This document shows, piece after piece, positions 20,965 to 31,392 of a DNA stretch of 64,000 nucleotides. A program made the translations under genes and the position numbers. This DNA is from Porticoccaceae bacterium (GTDB taxonomy: Bacteria; Pseudomonadota; Gammaproteobacteria; Pseudomonadales; Porticoccaceae). Under the pieces are notes generated by a model. That model searched no databases. It was given only the letters and a program-made list of their open reading frames with translations, and was not told where the DNA came from. Position 1 is the stretch's first letter, and each line of letters begins with the position of its first letter. The stretch lies in contig BPKH01000003.1 in the NCBI GenBank assembly GCA_026005035.1, positions 124,001-188,000 of the forward strand, written 5' to 3'.

Positions 20965-23370
20965 TTGAGCCAACGCGACTTCCAAGATCCACACGCCGAG
21001 CGCGAGCGGTCGCGCTACGAAAACCCCATCCCGAGCCGCGAGGCGATCCTCGCCCTCCTCGAACACTCGGTGGGCCCCATGACCCGCGAAGAGATCGCCG
21101 AGGCGTTGGGGATCGCCGGGGAAGAGGGGCTCGAGGCGCTGCGCCGGCGGCTGCGCGCCATGGTCCGCGACGGCCAGTTGGTGGTCAACCGGCGCGACGG
21201 CTACGGCGTGCCCGACAAGATGAACCTGGTGCGCGGGCGCGTGGTGGGCCATCCGGAAGGCTACGGCTTCGTGGCCACCCCTCGCGGCGAGGAGGACATC
21301 TACCTGTCGCCGCGCCAGATGCGGCGGGTCTTCGACGGCGACGAGGTGTTGGTGCGCATCGTCGGCCGCGATCGCCGCGGCCGGCCCGAGGGCTCCATCG
21401 TCGAGGTGTTGGCCCGCAACACGGCGCGAGTGGTCGGCCGGCTCTTCGAAGAAAGCGGCGTCACCTTCGTGCGCCCCGACAACCCGCGCATCAGCCAGGA
21501 CGTCTTGGTGCCCCCCGGCATGGGGGGCGGCGCCCGCCCCGGGCAGATGGTGCTCCTCGAGATCGTCCGCCAGCCGGCCAAGGAGAACCCGCCCCTCGGC
21601 CGGGTGGTCCAGGTGTTGGGTGAGCACCGCGCCCCGGGAATGGAGGTGATCCTCGCCCTGCACAACTTCAACATTCCCCACGAGTGGCCCGAAGAGGTGG
21701 AAGCCGAGGTCGCCCGCCTGCCCGAAGAGGTGACGGAAGAGGACAAGCGCCACCGGGTCGACCTGCGCCACCTGGCATTTGTCACCATCGACGGCGAGGA
21801 TGCCAAGGACTTCGACGACGCCGTCTTCTGCGAGGCCAAGGGCCGGGGCTGGCGCCTGTACGTGGCCATCGCCGACGTCTCCCACTACGTCCGCCCGGGG
21901 TCGGCCCTGGATCGGGAGGCCTACAACCGGGGCACCTCCGTCTACTTCCCGGGCCAGGTGGTGCCCATGCTGCCCGAGAAGCTATCCAACGAGCTCTGCT
22001 CCCTGAAGCCGGCCACCGATCGGCTGTGCATGGTCTGCGAGATGACCATCAACCGCGCCGGCAAGGTCACCGGCTACCGCTTTTACGAGGGGATCATCCA
22101 CTCCCGGGCGCGGCTCACCTACACCCAGGTGGCGGCGATGATCGCCCAGCGGGAGGATCCCCAAAGCCCCGTGCGGAGGCAGTTCCGGGGGATCGTCGCC
22201 CACGTCGACCGGTTGTTCGACCTCTACCGGGCGCTGCGGGAGGCCCGCGAGGCACGGGGAGCCATCGACTTCGACACCCCCGAGACGCGGATTCTGTTCG
22301 ACGAGAGCCGCAAGATCGAGCGGATCGTCCCCGAGGAGCGCACCGACGCCCACCGGCTCATCGAGGAGTGCATGCTGGCGGCCAACGTCTGCGCCGCCGA
22401 GCTCCTGGAGCGCAGCCGCTTGCCGGTCCTCTATCGGGTCCACGAGGGTCCCTCGGAGGAGCGCCTCGCCGCGCTGCGGGAATTCCTCGCCGAGCTAGGA
22501 TTGGGTCTGGCCGGGGGCGATTCCCCCTCGCCGGCGGACTACCAGGAGGTGCTGGAAAAGATCGCCGGCCGGCCCGACGCCCACGTGATCCAGACGGTGA
22601 TGTTGCGCTCCCTGAGCCGCGCCGAGTACCGAGCCGACAACGCCGGCCACTTCGGGCTCAACTACCCGGCGTACACCCATTTCACCTCGCCCATCCGCCG
22701 CTACCCCGACCTCTTGGTCCACCGGGCGATCCGCGCCCTGCTGCGCAGCGGCCGGCGCCTGCGCCACCTGCAGCCGGTGTCGGGCGCCCCGCGCCTGCCC
22801 ATGGAGACCAGCTACCCCTACGACCGCGCCTGGATGGCCGCCGCCGGCGAGCACGCCTCCTACACCGAGCGGCGCGCCGACGAGGCGACCCGGGACGTGG
22901 AGACCTGGCTGAAGTGCGAGTACCTGCTCGACAAGGTGGGCGAGGTGTACGAGGGAGTGGTGACGGCGGTGGTGAGCTTCGGCCTGTTCGTGGAGTTGCG
23001 CGATCTCTACGTCGAGGGGCTCGTGCACATCACCAGCTTGCCCAAGGACTACTACCACTTCGAGGCGGTTCACCACCGCCTGGTGGGCGAGCGCACGCGG
23101 CGCGTCTACCGCCTCGGCGACCCCGTGCGGGTGCGCGTGGTGCGGGTCGACCTGGAGGAGCGCAAGGTGGACTTCGAGCTGGTGGATGAGCCACAGGCCG
23201 AGCCCCGGCCGCGGCGCCGCCGGGCGGCATCCACCGGCGGGGAAGCGGCCGGCGCGCGTCCCGGCGCGCCGCCGCAGGAGGCCGAGGCGGCCGGAAAGGG
23301 GCGCCGACGCCGCTCCGGCGGACAGGGGCGCGCCCAGGGCGCGCGGCGCGGCAGGTCGCGGCGGAGGTAG
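20965..23370 (+). CDS. rnr: ribonuclease R
   Basis: 801 residues. TTG at 20965 is chosen because AGGGGAGG lies six bases upstream and it gives the usual start SQRDFQDPHAERERSRYENPIPSR. Domains in order: winged helix (about 20-85), two cold-shock domains, the RNB catalytic domain (FVTIDGEDAKDFDDAVF supplies the metal-binding aspartates), S1 (GEVYEGVVTAVVSFGLFVEL) and a long Arg-rich tail (about 740-801). RNase R is a 3'-5' exoribonuclease that digests structured RNA, takes part in rRNA quality control and works with trans-translation. It heads a rnr-rlmB operon, a conserved gammaproteobacterial order. Confidence 0.96.
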   Translation: MSQRDFQDPHAERERSRYENPIPSREAILALLEHSVGPMTREEIAEALGIAGEEGLEALRRRLRAMVRDGQLVVNRRDGYGVPDKMNLVRGRVVGHPEGYGFVATPRGEEDIYLSPRQMRRVFDGDEVLVRIVGRDRRGRPEGSIVEVLARNTARVVGRLFEESGVTFVRPDNPRISQDVLVPPGMGGGARPGQMVLLEIVRQPAKENPPLGRVVQVLGEHRAPGMEVILALHNFNIPHEWPEEVEAEVARLPEEVTEEDKRHRVDLRHLAFVTIDGEDAKDFDDAVFCEAKGRGWRLYVAIADVSHYVRPGSALDREAYNRGTSVYFPGQVVPMLPEKLSNELCSLKPATDRLCMVCEMTINRAGKVTGYRFYEGIIHSRARLTYTQVAAMIAQREDPQSPVRRQFRGIVAHVDRLFDLYRALREAREARGAIDFDTPETRILFDESRKIERIVPEERTDAHRLIEECMLAANVCAAELLERSRLPVLYRVHEGPSEERLAALREFLAELGLGLAGGDSPSPADYQEVLEKIAGRPDAHVIQTVMLRSLSRAEYRADNAGHFGLNYPAYTHFTSPIRRYPDLLVHRAIRALLRSGRRLRHLQPVSGAPRLPMETSYPYDRAWMAAAGEHASYTERRADEATRDVETWLKCEYLLDKVGEVYEGVVTAVVSFGLFVELRDLYVEGLVHITSLPKDYYHFEAVHHRLVGERTRRVYRLGDPVRVRVVRVDLEERKVDFELVDEPQAEPRPRRRRAASTGGEAAGARPGAPPQEAEAAGKGRRRRSGGQGRAQGARRGRSRRR

Positions 23371-23373
23371 GCG

Positions 23374-24144
23374 GTGGCCGAGGAAGTGTGGCTCGGCGGA
23401 GTGCACGCCGTGGCCGCCCTGCTCAAGACCGAGCCCGAGCGGATCCGCGAGCTGCGCGTGCTCCCGGGAGCTGGCAACGAGCGGCGCCGGCGGCTCGCCG
23501 AGCGTGCCCGCCGCCTCGGCGTGGCGGTGGCGAGCGCCACTCGCGCCGAGCTGGATCGGCTGGCGGGGCCGGGGCACCAGGGCGTGGCGGTGCGCTGCCG
23601 GGCCGGGGCGGTGCGAGACGAGCACTTCCTGCTCCGCCTGCTCGAGGAGCTCGACCACAGCCCCTTCCTGCTCGTCCTCGACGGCGTCACCGATCCCCAC
23701 AACCTGGGCGCCTGCCTGCGCGCCGCCGACGGCGCCGGCGCGGACGCCGTGGTGGCCCCTCGGGACCGCGCCTGCGGGCTGACGCCGACGGTGCGCAAGG
23801 TGGCCTGCGGCGCCGCCGAGTCCGTGCCCTTCGTGGCGGTCACCAACCTGGCGCGCACCCTGGCCGCCCTCCGCGAGCAGGGGGTTTGGGTGGTGGGACT
23901 CGACGCCGCCGCGCCGCGCTCGCTGTTCGAGGTGGACCTCGCCGGTCCCGTGGCGCTGGTGCTCGGGGCCGAGGGGGAGGGGTTGCGCCGCCTGACCCGC
24001 GAGGGGTGCGACCACCTGGTCCGGCTGCCCATGGCCGGCGCGGTGGAAAGCCTCAACGTCGGGGTGGCCGCGGGGATCTGCCTGTACGAGGGGGTCCGCC
24101 AGCGGCTGGCAAGGGGTGAGGGACGGTGTCCGGCGCCCGCCTGA
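23374..24144 (+). CDS. rlmB: 23S rRNA (guanosine-2251-2'-O)-methyltransferase RlmB
   Basis: 256 residues. The GTG at 23374 uses the GGAGG that ends rnr, only three bases after its stop. SPOUT-type fold: an N-terminal L30e-like substrate-binding domain, then LLVLDGVTDPHNLGACLRAA (motif 1), LVLGAEGEGLRR (motif 2) and AGAVESLNVGVAAGI (motif 3) of the trefoil-knot SAM site. It methylates the ribose of G2251 in the P loop of 23S rRNA. It is cotranscribed with rnr and overlaps the next gene by 19 bases. Confidence 0.95.
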   Translation: MAEEVWLGGVHAVAALLKTEPERIRELRVLPGAGNERRRRLAERARRLGVAVASATRAELDRLAGPGHQGVAVRCRAGAVRDEHFLLRLLEELDHSPFLLVLDGVTDPHNLGACLRAADGAGADAVVAPRDRACGLTPTVRKVACGAAESVPFVAVTNLARTLAALREQGVWVVGLDAAAPRSLFEVDLAGPVALVLGAEGEGLRRLTREGCDHLVRLPMAGAVESLNVGVAAGICLYEGVRQRLARGEGRCPAPA

Positions 24145-24752
24145 CGTTGCCGAATCTGCTCAGCGGCAGCCGCCTGGCGGCGGTTCCCCTCCTCCTCGCC
24201 CTGGCGGCGGCGGGGGCGCGGGAGGCTTACCTGGTGCTGCTCGCGGCGGCGCTCGCCACCGACGCCCTGGACGGCTTCTTTGCACGCCGCCTCCAGCAGA
24301 CCAGCCCCTTCGGCGTCAAGCTGGACAGCTTCGCCGACCTCGCTGTCTACCTCGCCATGGGCGTCGCCCTCTGGTGGCTGTGGCCCGAGATCTTCCGCCG
24401 CGAGTTGCCCTTCCTGGCATTGGGCGCGAGCGCCTACCTGGTGCCGGTCGCCGCGAGCCTCCTCAAGTTCGGCTCCCTGCCGCGCTACCACACCTGGTCC
24501 GCCAAGGCTGCAGCGGCGCTCTTTGCGGTCTCCTATTACCTGCTCTGTCTGTGGGATTTTCCTTGGCTCTTCCGTCTGGCGATCGGGCTGCACCTGTGGG
24601 TCGCCCTGGAAGCGCTGCTCCTCGTCTGGGTGCTGGAGCGGGACGCCCACGACATCCCCAGCCTGTGGCACGCACTGCGGGAAAAGAGAAAGCGCACCCG
24701 CCGCGAGGGGGCGGGAAGCGGCGAGCGCCGCCGCGGCGACCGGGAAGGGTGA
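24126..24752 (+). CDS. CDP-alcohol phosphatidyltransferase family membrane protein
   Basis: 208 residues from GTG at 24126, overlapping the rlmB end by 19 bases. The signature D-x2-DG-x2-AR-x8-G-x3-D-x3-D is present as DALDGFFARRLQQTSPFGVKLDSFAD. Five or so hydrophobic helices follow, with a basic C-terminal tail (REKRKRTRREG). Enzymes of this family swap CMP from a CDP-alcohol (usually CDP-diacylglycerol) for another alcohol, making phosphatidylglycerophosphate, cardiolipin precursors or phosphatidylinositol-type lipids. The acceptor alcohol is unknown. A separate pssA occurs at 55.6 kb. Its place between rlmB and rpsF is unusual. Confidence 0.83.
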   Translation: MSGARLTLPNLLSGSRLAAVPLLLALAAAGAREAYLVLLAAALATDALDGFFARRLQQTSPFGVKLDSFADLAVYLAMGVALWWLWPEIFRRELPFLALGASAYLVPVAASLLKFGSLPRYHTWSAKAAAALFAVSYYLLCLWDFPWLFRLAIGLHLWVALEALLLVWVLERDAHDIPSLWHALREKRKRTRREGAGSGERRRGDREG

Positions 24753-24770
24753 GCCAGCTTGGCGGGCGCG

Positions 24771-24799
24771 TTGCGCCCTTGGCCCTTTGCCCCTAAAAT
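24771..24799 (+). promoter_or_regulatory. promoter of the rpsF ribosomal operon
   Basis: TTGCGC, 17 bases, TAAAAT, followed by the GC-rich discriminator GGCGCGC expected at stringently controlled ribosomal promoters. The start would be near 24806. Confidence 0.6.
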
Positions 24800-24805
24800 G
24801 GCGCG

Positions 24806-24883
24806 CCTTTGAACCCCGGGGTTTTCCCTGGACTCCTTGCCACACCGCACTGGGCGGGTGGCTGCAACCCGAAAGGAGCGGCA
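24806..24883 (+). promoter_or_regulatory. rpsF leader, possible S6:S18 autoregulatory site
   Basis: The leader of about 78 bases ahead of rpsF contains ACCGC near 24844 and a pairing-rich segment before the AAAGGAG ribosome site. Many bacteria carry an S6:S18-binding RNA at exactly this place. I cannot confirm the fold by eye, so this is a positional suggestion. Confidence 0.3.
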
Positions 24884-25345
24884 ATGCGTCACTACGAAAT
24901 CGTCTTTTTGGTCCACCCGGACCAGAGCGAACAGGTCCCGGCCATGATCGAGCGCTACACGCGCGTCGTCGAATCGGGCAACGGCAAGGTCCACCGCCTC
25001 GAAGACTGGGGCCGGCGCCAGCTGGCCTACCCCATCCAGAAGGTGCACAAGGCCCACTACGTGCTGATGAACGTCGAGTGCGGCCAAGAGGCCCTCGACG
25101 AGCTCACCGCCACTTTTCGCTACAACGACGCCATCCTGCGCAGTCTGGTGATCCGCATGGACGGACCGGAGACCAGCGAGACGCCCATCATGAAGGCGGA
25201 GCGGGCCGAGCGGGCCGAAAAGGAGGCCCGCGAGCGCCGCGAGGCAGCCCGCGCCGCCCGCCGGGCCGAGGAGGCCCAGAACAGCGAGGCGGAGACCGCC
25301 GAATCGCAGGCGGACACCCAGGGCGAAGCGAGCGGGGAGGAGTGA
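24884..25345 (+). CDS. rpsF: 30S ribosomal protein S6
   Basis: 153 residues, ATG at 24884 behind AAAGGAG. The S6 fold is clear from [37 protein letters not shown] and [10 protein letters not shown]. After residue 100 comes a charged, Glu/Arg/Ala-rich helix and tail, longer than in E. coli S6 and comparable to the polyglutamylated tail of that protein. S6 binds with S18 to the central domain of 16S rRNA. It is first in the operon rpsF-rpsR-(membrane protein)-rplI. Confidence 0.98.
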   Translation: MRHYEIVFLVHPDQSEQVPAMIERYTRVVESGNGKVHRLEDWGRRQLAYPIQKVHKAHYVLMNVECGQEALDELTATFRYNDAILRSLVIRMDGPETSETPIMKAERAERAEKEARERREAARAARRAEEAQNSEAETAESQADTQGEASGEE

Positions 25346-25348
25346 GCC

Positions 25349-25576
25349 ATGGCCAAGTTCGGACGCAGGAGAAAATTCTGCCGCTTTTCAGGCGAAGACG
25401 CACCCAAGATCGACTACAAGGACGTGGAACTGCTCAAGCAGTTCATCTCGGAAACCGGCAAGATCGTGCCGAGCCGGGTGACGGGCACCAAGGCGCGCTT
25501 CCAGCGCCAGCTGGCCACGGCCATCAAGCGGGCGCGCTTCCTGGCTCTGCTGCCCTACACCGACCGCCACAAATAA
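25349..25576 (+). CDS. rpsR: 30S ribosomal protein S18
   Basis: 75 residues, three bases after rps[12 protein letters not shown] at the start and ITGT-like [28 protein letters not shown] are diagnostic of S18. It binds 16S rRNA as a dimer with S6. Its N-terminus is the known substrate of RimI, whose gene lies at 56.99 kb in this window. Confidence 0.98.
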   Translation: MAKFGRRRKFCRFSGEDAPKIDYKDVELLKQFISETGKIVPSRVTGTKARFQRQLATAIKRARFLALLPYTDRHK

Positions 25577-25598
25577 GCGCCCCGGCGGGGGCGGTCCC

Positions 25599-26501
25599 AT
25601 GAGCGGCTTCGGCTTGCGCAACCTCCTCGAGTTCGTCATGGGCAGCCGCCTGCGCGCCTCGGCGGTGGCGCTGGCGGGCAACCTGTTGCCGGTGGTCACC
25701 CCGGCGGTGGTGGGGTTGGTGGCGCTGCGCCGCCCCTCCGCCGACGGCCTGCTGGTGGCCCTGTGGGGAGCTCTGCCGCCCCTGGTGACCGGACTGCTGG
25801 CCGCCGAGTGGTTGGCCTCGGGCGCCTCCCTGGCCGCCCTGGCCGCTGTGGTGGGGGGAGCCTGGGCGCTGCGCTGGACCCGCTCCTGGCAGGCGGCGCT
25901 GCTCACCCTGCTGGCAACGAGCGCCTGCGCCACGGCGCTGCTCGGCGCCGTCGAGGGGCGGGCTCTGGCCGCCCTCGCCGCCGAGGCCGAAGGGGTGCGC
26001 GGCCGACTGGGCGGAGCCGAGATGGGCGGGGTGTCTCCTTTGCCGCTCTTGCTCGCCCTGTCCGCTGGTGCCGTCGGCGCCGAAGTGCGGGTCTCCTTCG
26101 CGGTGGGATTTCTCGCCTGGCTCGCCGCCCTGCACGCCCTGGTGGGGCTCCTGGTGGCCCGCTGGTGTCAGGCGGTGTTGTACAACCCGGGCGGGTTCCG
26201 GCGGGAAATCCACGCCCTGCGCCTCCACCCCGCGGTGGCCGCAACACTGGCGGCGGCCATCGCCGGCGCCCACCTGAGCGGTCCGGAATTCGCGCCCTGG
26301 GCCAGCCTGGCGGGGATTCCCCTGCTGCTCGCCGCCATCGGCCTGGTGCACCACGCGGTGGCTGCGCTCCACGGTGGGGTGGGGTGGCTGTGCCTCTTCT
26401 ACGGGGCGCTGGTGCTGGTGGGGCCTTTGACTTTGGTGCTCGCCCTGGTGGGCTTTTTGGACAGCTTCGTCAATTTCCGCCGCCTGCTCGGTCGCGCCTG
26501 A
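25599..26501 (+). CDS. DUF2232-like polytopic membrane protein between rpsR and rplI
   Basis: 300 residues with about eight hydrophobic helices (for example [56 protein letters not shown]). ATG at 25599. A membrane protein of this type lies at the same position in pseudomonads and relatives; its function is unknown. The last helices, ending DSFVNFRRL, resemble the DUF2232 family. It is cotranscribed with the ribosomal genes, 22 bases after rpsR and 31 before rplI, which may point to a link with growth or envelope control. Confidence 0.78.
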   Translation: MSGFGLRNLLEFVMGSRLRASAVALAGNLLPVVTPAVVGLVALRRPSADGLLVALWGALPPLVTGLLAAEWLASGASLAALAAVVGGAWALRWTRSWQAALLTLLATSACATALLGAVEGRALAALAAEAEGVRGRLGGAEMGGVSPLPLLLALSAGAVGAEVRVSFAVGFLAWLAALHALVGLLVARWCQAVLYNPGGFRREIHALRLHPAVAATLAAAIAGAHLSGPEFAPWASLAGIPLLLAAIGLVHHAVAALHGGVGWLCLFYGALVLVGPLTLVLALVGFLDSFVNFRRLLGRA

Positions 26502-26532
26502 GGGGCGGCGCCAACGCCAAGAGGGTTTTGCA

Positions 26533-26985
26533 ATGGAAGTGATCCTGCTCGAGAAGGTGCCCAATCTGGGGGATATCGGCGATCGCGTCGCGGTGCGTCC
26601 CGGCTACGGGCGAAACTACCTGATCCCCCAGGGCAAGGCGATCTTCGCCACTCCCGAGAACATCGCCGAATTCGAGCGCCGGCGCGCGGAGATCGAGCGC
26701 GCCGCCGCCGAGCGGCTGGCCGCCGCCCAGGAGCGGGCGGCGCGCCTGGCCGCGGTGGGGCGGGTCACCATCGCCGCCAACGTCGGCGAGGAGGGGCGCC
26801 TGTTCGGCTCCATCGGCAGCCGCGACATCGCCGAGGCCCTCACCGCCGCCGGCGTCGAGGTGAACAAGAGCGAGGTCAAGCTGCCGGCGGGTCCCCTGCG
26901 CGAGGTGGGCGAATACGAGGTGGAAATCCAGCTGCACGCCGACGTCGTCCAGACGGTGGTGGTCGCGGTGGAGGCCGCCGCCTGA
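26533..26985 (+). CDS. rplI: 50S ribosomal protein L9
   Basis: 150 residues. [19 protein letters not shown], then [16 protein letters not shown], is the L9 N-terminal signature. A long charged central helix follows and the C-terminal domain is present ([14 protein letters not shown]). L9 binds domain V of 23S rRNA and helps keep the reading frame. GAGGG precedes the ATG. Confidence 0.98.
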   Translation: MEVILLEKVPNLGDIGDRVAVRPGYGRNYLIPQGKAIFATPENIAEFERRRAEIERAAAERLAAAQERAARLAAVGRVTIAANVGEEGRLFGSIGSRDIAEALTAAGVEVNKSEVKLPAGPLREVGEYEVEIQLHADVVQTVVVAVEAAA

Positions 26986-27013
26986 AAGGCTTCGGGCGCT
27001 GCCGGCGGGCGCG

Positions 27014-28444
27014 ATGAACGGCAAAGTTCCCGCCTCCGAGGCCGCCTTGCCCCATTCGCCGGAGGCGGAACAGGCGGTCCTGGGCGGCCTGTTGATCGAC
27101 AACGCCGCCTTCGACGGGGTGGCGGCGGTGGTCTCGGAGCGGGACTTTTACCTTCCGGAACACCGCGCCTTGTTCCGCGCCATCGCCCGCCTGGCCGCTG
27201 AACAGCGCCCCTTCGACGCCATCACCGTCGCCGAAGCCCTCTCGGCCGATGGCCGATTGGAGGAGGTGGGCGGGGAGGAGTACCTGCTCCAGCTGGTCGA
27301 GCACACCCCGTCGGCGGCCAATCTGCTCGCCTACGCGCAGATCGTGCTGGAGCGGTCCATCGTCCGCCAGCTGATCAACGCCACCACCGAGATCGCCCGC
27401 CGGGGGATGAGTCCCGCCGGCTGGGACAGCAACCGGCTGTTGGCGGAAGCGGAAAGGCGACTGCAGGAGATCATGGAGAATCGCCCGCGCAAGGGGGGCT
27501 TTCTCCACGTCAACAAGCTCCTGCGCGACGCGGTGGAGCGGATCGACCGGCTCTTCCACAGCGGCTCCGACATCACCGGCCTGAGTTCCGGCTTTGTCGA
27601 CCTGGACGCCAAGACCTCCGGCTGGCAGCCGGCGGACCTGATCATCGTCGCCGGCCGCCCCTCCATGGGCAAGACCTCCTTCGCCATGAACCTGGTGGAA
27701 CACGCCGTGCTCCATCAGGACCGGCCGGTGGTGGTCTTCAGCCTGGAAATGCCGGCCAGCCAGCTGATGGTGCGGATGCTCTCCTCCCTGGGGCGCATCG
27801 ATCAGACCCTGATGCGCACCGGGCGGCTCGGCGAGGAGGATTTTCCGCGCCTGAACAACGCCGTCAGCCGGCTCAAGGACCGCCCCCTGTACATCGACGA
27901 CACCCCGGGGATCTCACCGCTGGAGATGCGCAACCGCCTGCGCGAACTCGTCCGCCAGCGGCGCGAGGAGCTGCGCCGCCAGCGCGGCGAGGAGCTGGAC
28001 GAGGCGGTGCTCGCGGAGCTGGCCCGGCCGGCGCTGGTGATGGTGGACTACCTCCAGCTGATGTCGGCGAGCGTGCCCGCCGAGGGGCGCGTCCAGGAGA
28101 TCTCCCAGATCTCCCGCGACCTGAAGCTGATCGCCCGGGAGTTCAACTGCCCCCTGATCGCCCTCTCCCAGCTGTCGCGCAACGTCGAACAGCGCCCCAA
28201 CAAGCGGCCCGTCAATTCCGATCTGCGCGAGTCGGGGGCCATCGAACAGGACGCCGACGTGATCCTGTTCATTTACCGGGACGAGGTTTACCATGAGGAC
28301 TCGCCCGACAAGGGGATCGCCGAGGTGATCATCGGCAAGCAGCGCAACGGCCCCATCGGCACGGTGCGCCTGGCCTTCTTCGGCAAGTACACCCGCTTCG
28401 AGAACCTGACCCGCGACCCCTTCGGCGAGGGGGCGGGTCCCTGA
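27014..28444 (+). CDS. dnaB: replicative DNA helicase DnaB
   Basis: 476 residues, the normal size. The N-terminal helical domain starts LPHSPEAEQAVLGGLLIDN, a linker follows, and the RecA-like motor has Walker A in GRPSMGKTSFAMN, FSLEMPASQL, Walker B in ALVMVDYLQLM and the arginine-finger/H4 region DLRESGAIEQDAD. The hexamer unwinds DNA 5'-3' at the fork and binds DnaG primase. It follows rplI by 28 bases, the usual gammaproteobacterial order; alr, which often follows dnaB, is replaced here by panC. Confidence 0.98.
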   Translation: MNGKVPASEAALPHSPEAEQAVLGGLLIDNAAFDGVAAVVSERDFYLPEHRALFRAIARLAAEQRPFDAITVAEALSADGRLEEVGGEEYLLQLVEHTPSAANLLAYAQIVLERSIVRQLINATTEIARRGMSPAGWDSNRLLAEAERRLQEIMENRPRKGGFLHVNKLLRDAVERIDRLFHSGSDITGLSSGFVDLDAKTSGWQPADLIIVAGRPSMGKTSFAMNLVEHAVLHQDRPVVVFSLEMPASQLMVRMLSSLGRIDQTLMRTGRLGEEDFPRLNNAVSRLKDRPLYIDDTPGISPLEMRNRLRELVRQRREELRRQRGEELDEAVLAELARPALVMVDYLQLMSASVPAEGRVQEISQISRDLKLIAREFNCPLIALSQLSRNVEQRPNKRPVNSDLRESGAIEQDADVILFIYRDEVYHEDSPDKGIAEVIIGKQRNGPIGTVRLAFFGKYTRFENLTRDPFGEGAGP

Positions 28445-28456
28445 CGGAGAGCCGCC

Positions 28457-29311
28457 TTGGAGAGGGCCACGCGCATCGAGGAAGTGCGCCGCCGCCTGGA
28501 CCCCGAGCGCAACGCCGGGCGACGGATCGGGTTCGTCCCCACCATGGGCAACCTCCACGCCGGGCATTTGGCGCTGGTGGCGCGGGCGCGGGCGGAGTGC
28601 GACCTGGTGGTGGCTTCCGTCTACGTCAACCCCCTGCAGTTCGGCGCCAACGAGGACTTCGACCGCTATCCGCGCACCCTCGAGGCGGACGCCGCGCAAT
28701 TGGCCGAGGCCGGCTGCGACCTGCTCTTTTGTCCTCGCGACGAAGAGATGTATCCCAACGGGTTGGCGGAGCAGACGCGGGTGGTTCCCACCGCCCTCGC
28801 CGAGGTGCTGTGCGGCGCCAGCCGGCCGGGCCACTTCGCCGGGGTGGCCACGGTGGTGGCCAAACTCTTCAACATCGTGCGCCCCCACGTGGCCTATTTC
28901 GGCACCAAGGACTACCAGCAACTCTTGGTGGTCCGCCGCATGGTGGAGGACCTCTGCTACGATCTCGAAGTGGTGGGAGTTCCCACCGTGCGCGAACCGG
29001 ATGGGCTCGCCCTGAGCTCGCGCAACGCCTTTTTGACCCCCGATGAGCGCCGCCGCGCGCCGGTGCTCTACCAGACCCTCTGTTGGCTGGCCGAGCAGCT
29101 GCGCGGCGGGCGCCGGGACTTCGCCGCTCTGGAGGAGGAGGGGCGGAAGCGGATCGCGGCGGCCGGCTTCCGCCCCGACTATCTGGCGGTGGTGGGCGCC
29201 CAGACCCTGGCGCCGCCTTCGCCCGGGGAGCGGGAGCTGGTGGTGCTGGGGGCCATGTACGCGCAGGCGGCCCGTCTGATCGACAACCTCCCCGTCCAGG
29301 TAGGAGACTGA
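28457..29311 (+). CDS. panC: pantoate--beta-alanine ligase (pantothenate synthetase)
   Basis: 284 residues from TTG at 28457, twelve bases after dnaB. The nucleotidyltransferase motif appears as GFVPTMGNLHAGH and the second ATP-contact motif as LALSSRN. VNPLQFGANEDFDRYPRT and RPGHFAGVATVVAKLFNIV line the pantoate site. It condenses pantoate and beta-alanine with ATP through a pantoyl-adenylate. panB and panD are not in the window. Confidence 0.96.
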   Translation: MERATRIEEVRRRLDPERNAGRRIGFVPTMGNLHAGHLALVARARAECDLVVASVYVNPLQFGANEDFDRYPRTLEADAAQLAEAGCDLLFCPRDEEMYPNGLAEQTRVVPTALAEVLCGASRPGHFAGVATVVAKLFNIVRPHVAYFGTKDYQQLLVVRRMVEDLCYDLEVVGVPTVREPDGLALSSRNAFLTPDERRRAPVLYQTLCWLAEQLRGGRRDFAALEEEGRKRIAAAGFRPDYLAVVGAQTLAPPSPGERELVVLGAMYAQAARLIDNLPVQVGD

Positions 29312-29348
29312 ATAGAGCGAGCGAACGCCATCCAGGGGGATAGGAGCG

Positions 29349-31286
<1,938 letters not shown>

Positions 31287-31337
31287 GGCGCCCGCCGACC
31301 TCGCCCCAGGCGTACGCAAGGGCGGGAAGCGGCAGCC

Positions 31338-31356
31338 GGAGGGACCCTCCTCTTTT
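31338..31356 (+). terminator. short rho-independent terminator after acs
   Basis: The stem GGAGG/CCTCC with a GAC loop is followed at once by TCTTTT. The stem is short, but the U run is the only clear one in this window. It sits just ahead of the der -10. Confidence 0.45.
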
Positions 31357-31359
31357 GGG

Positions 31360-31365
31360 TACAAT
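31360..31365 (+). promoter_or_regulatory. -10 element of der
   Basis: TACAAT followed by GGGAGC, 27 bases before the ATG at 31393. The -35 position is occupied by the terminator stem and has no good match. Confidence 0.4.
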
Positions 31366-31392
31366 GGGAGCGGTTTTCCCACCGCCTCTGCC

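Noticed and set aside
25250-25345. Repetitive Arg/Ala/Glu-coding stretch at the end of rpsF as a repeat element
   Set aside because: It is the charged C-terminal tail of S6, which varies in length among bacteria.
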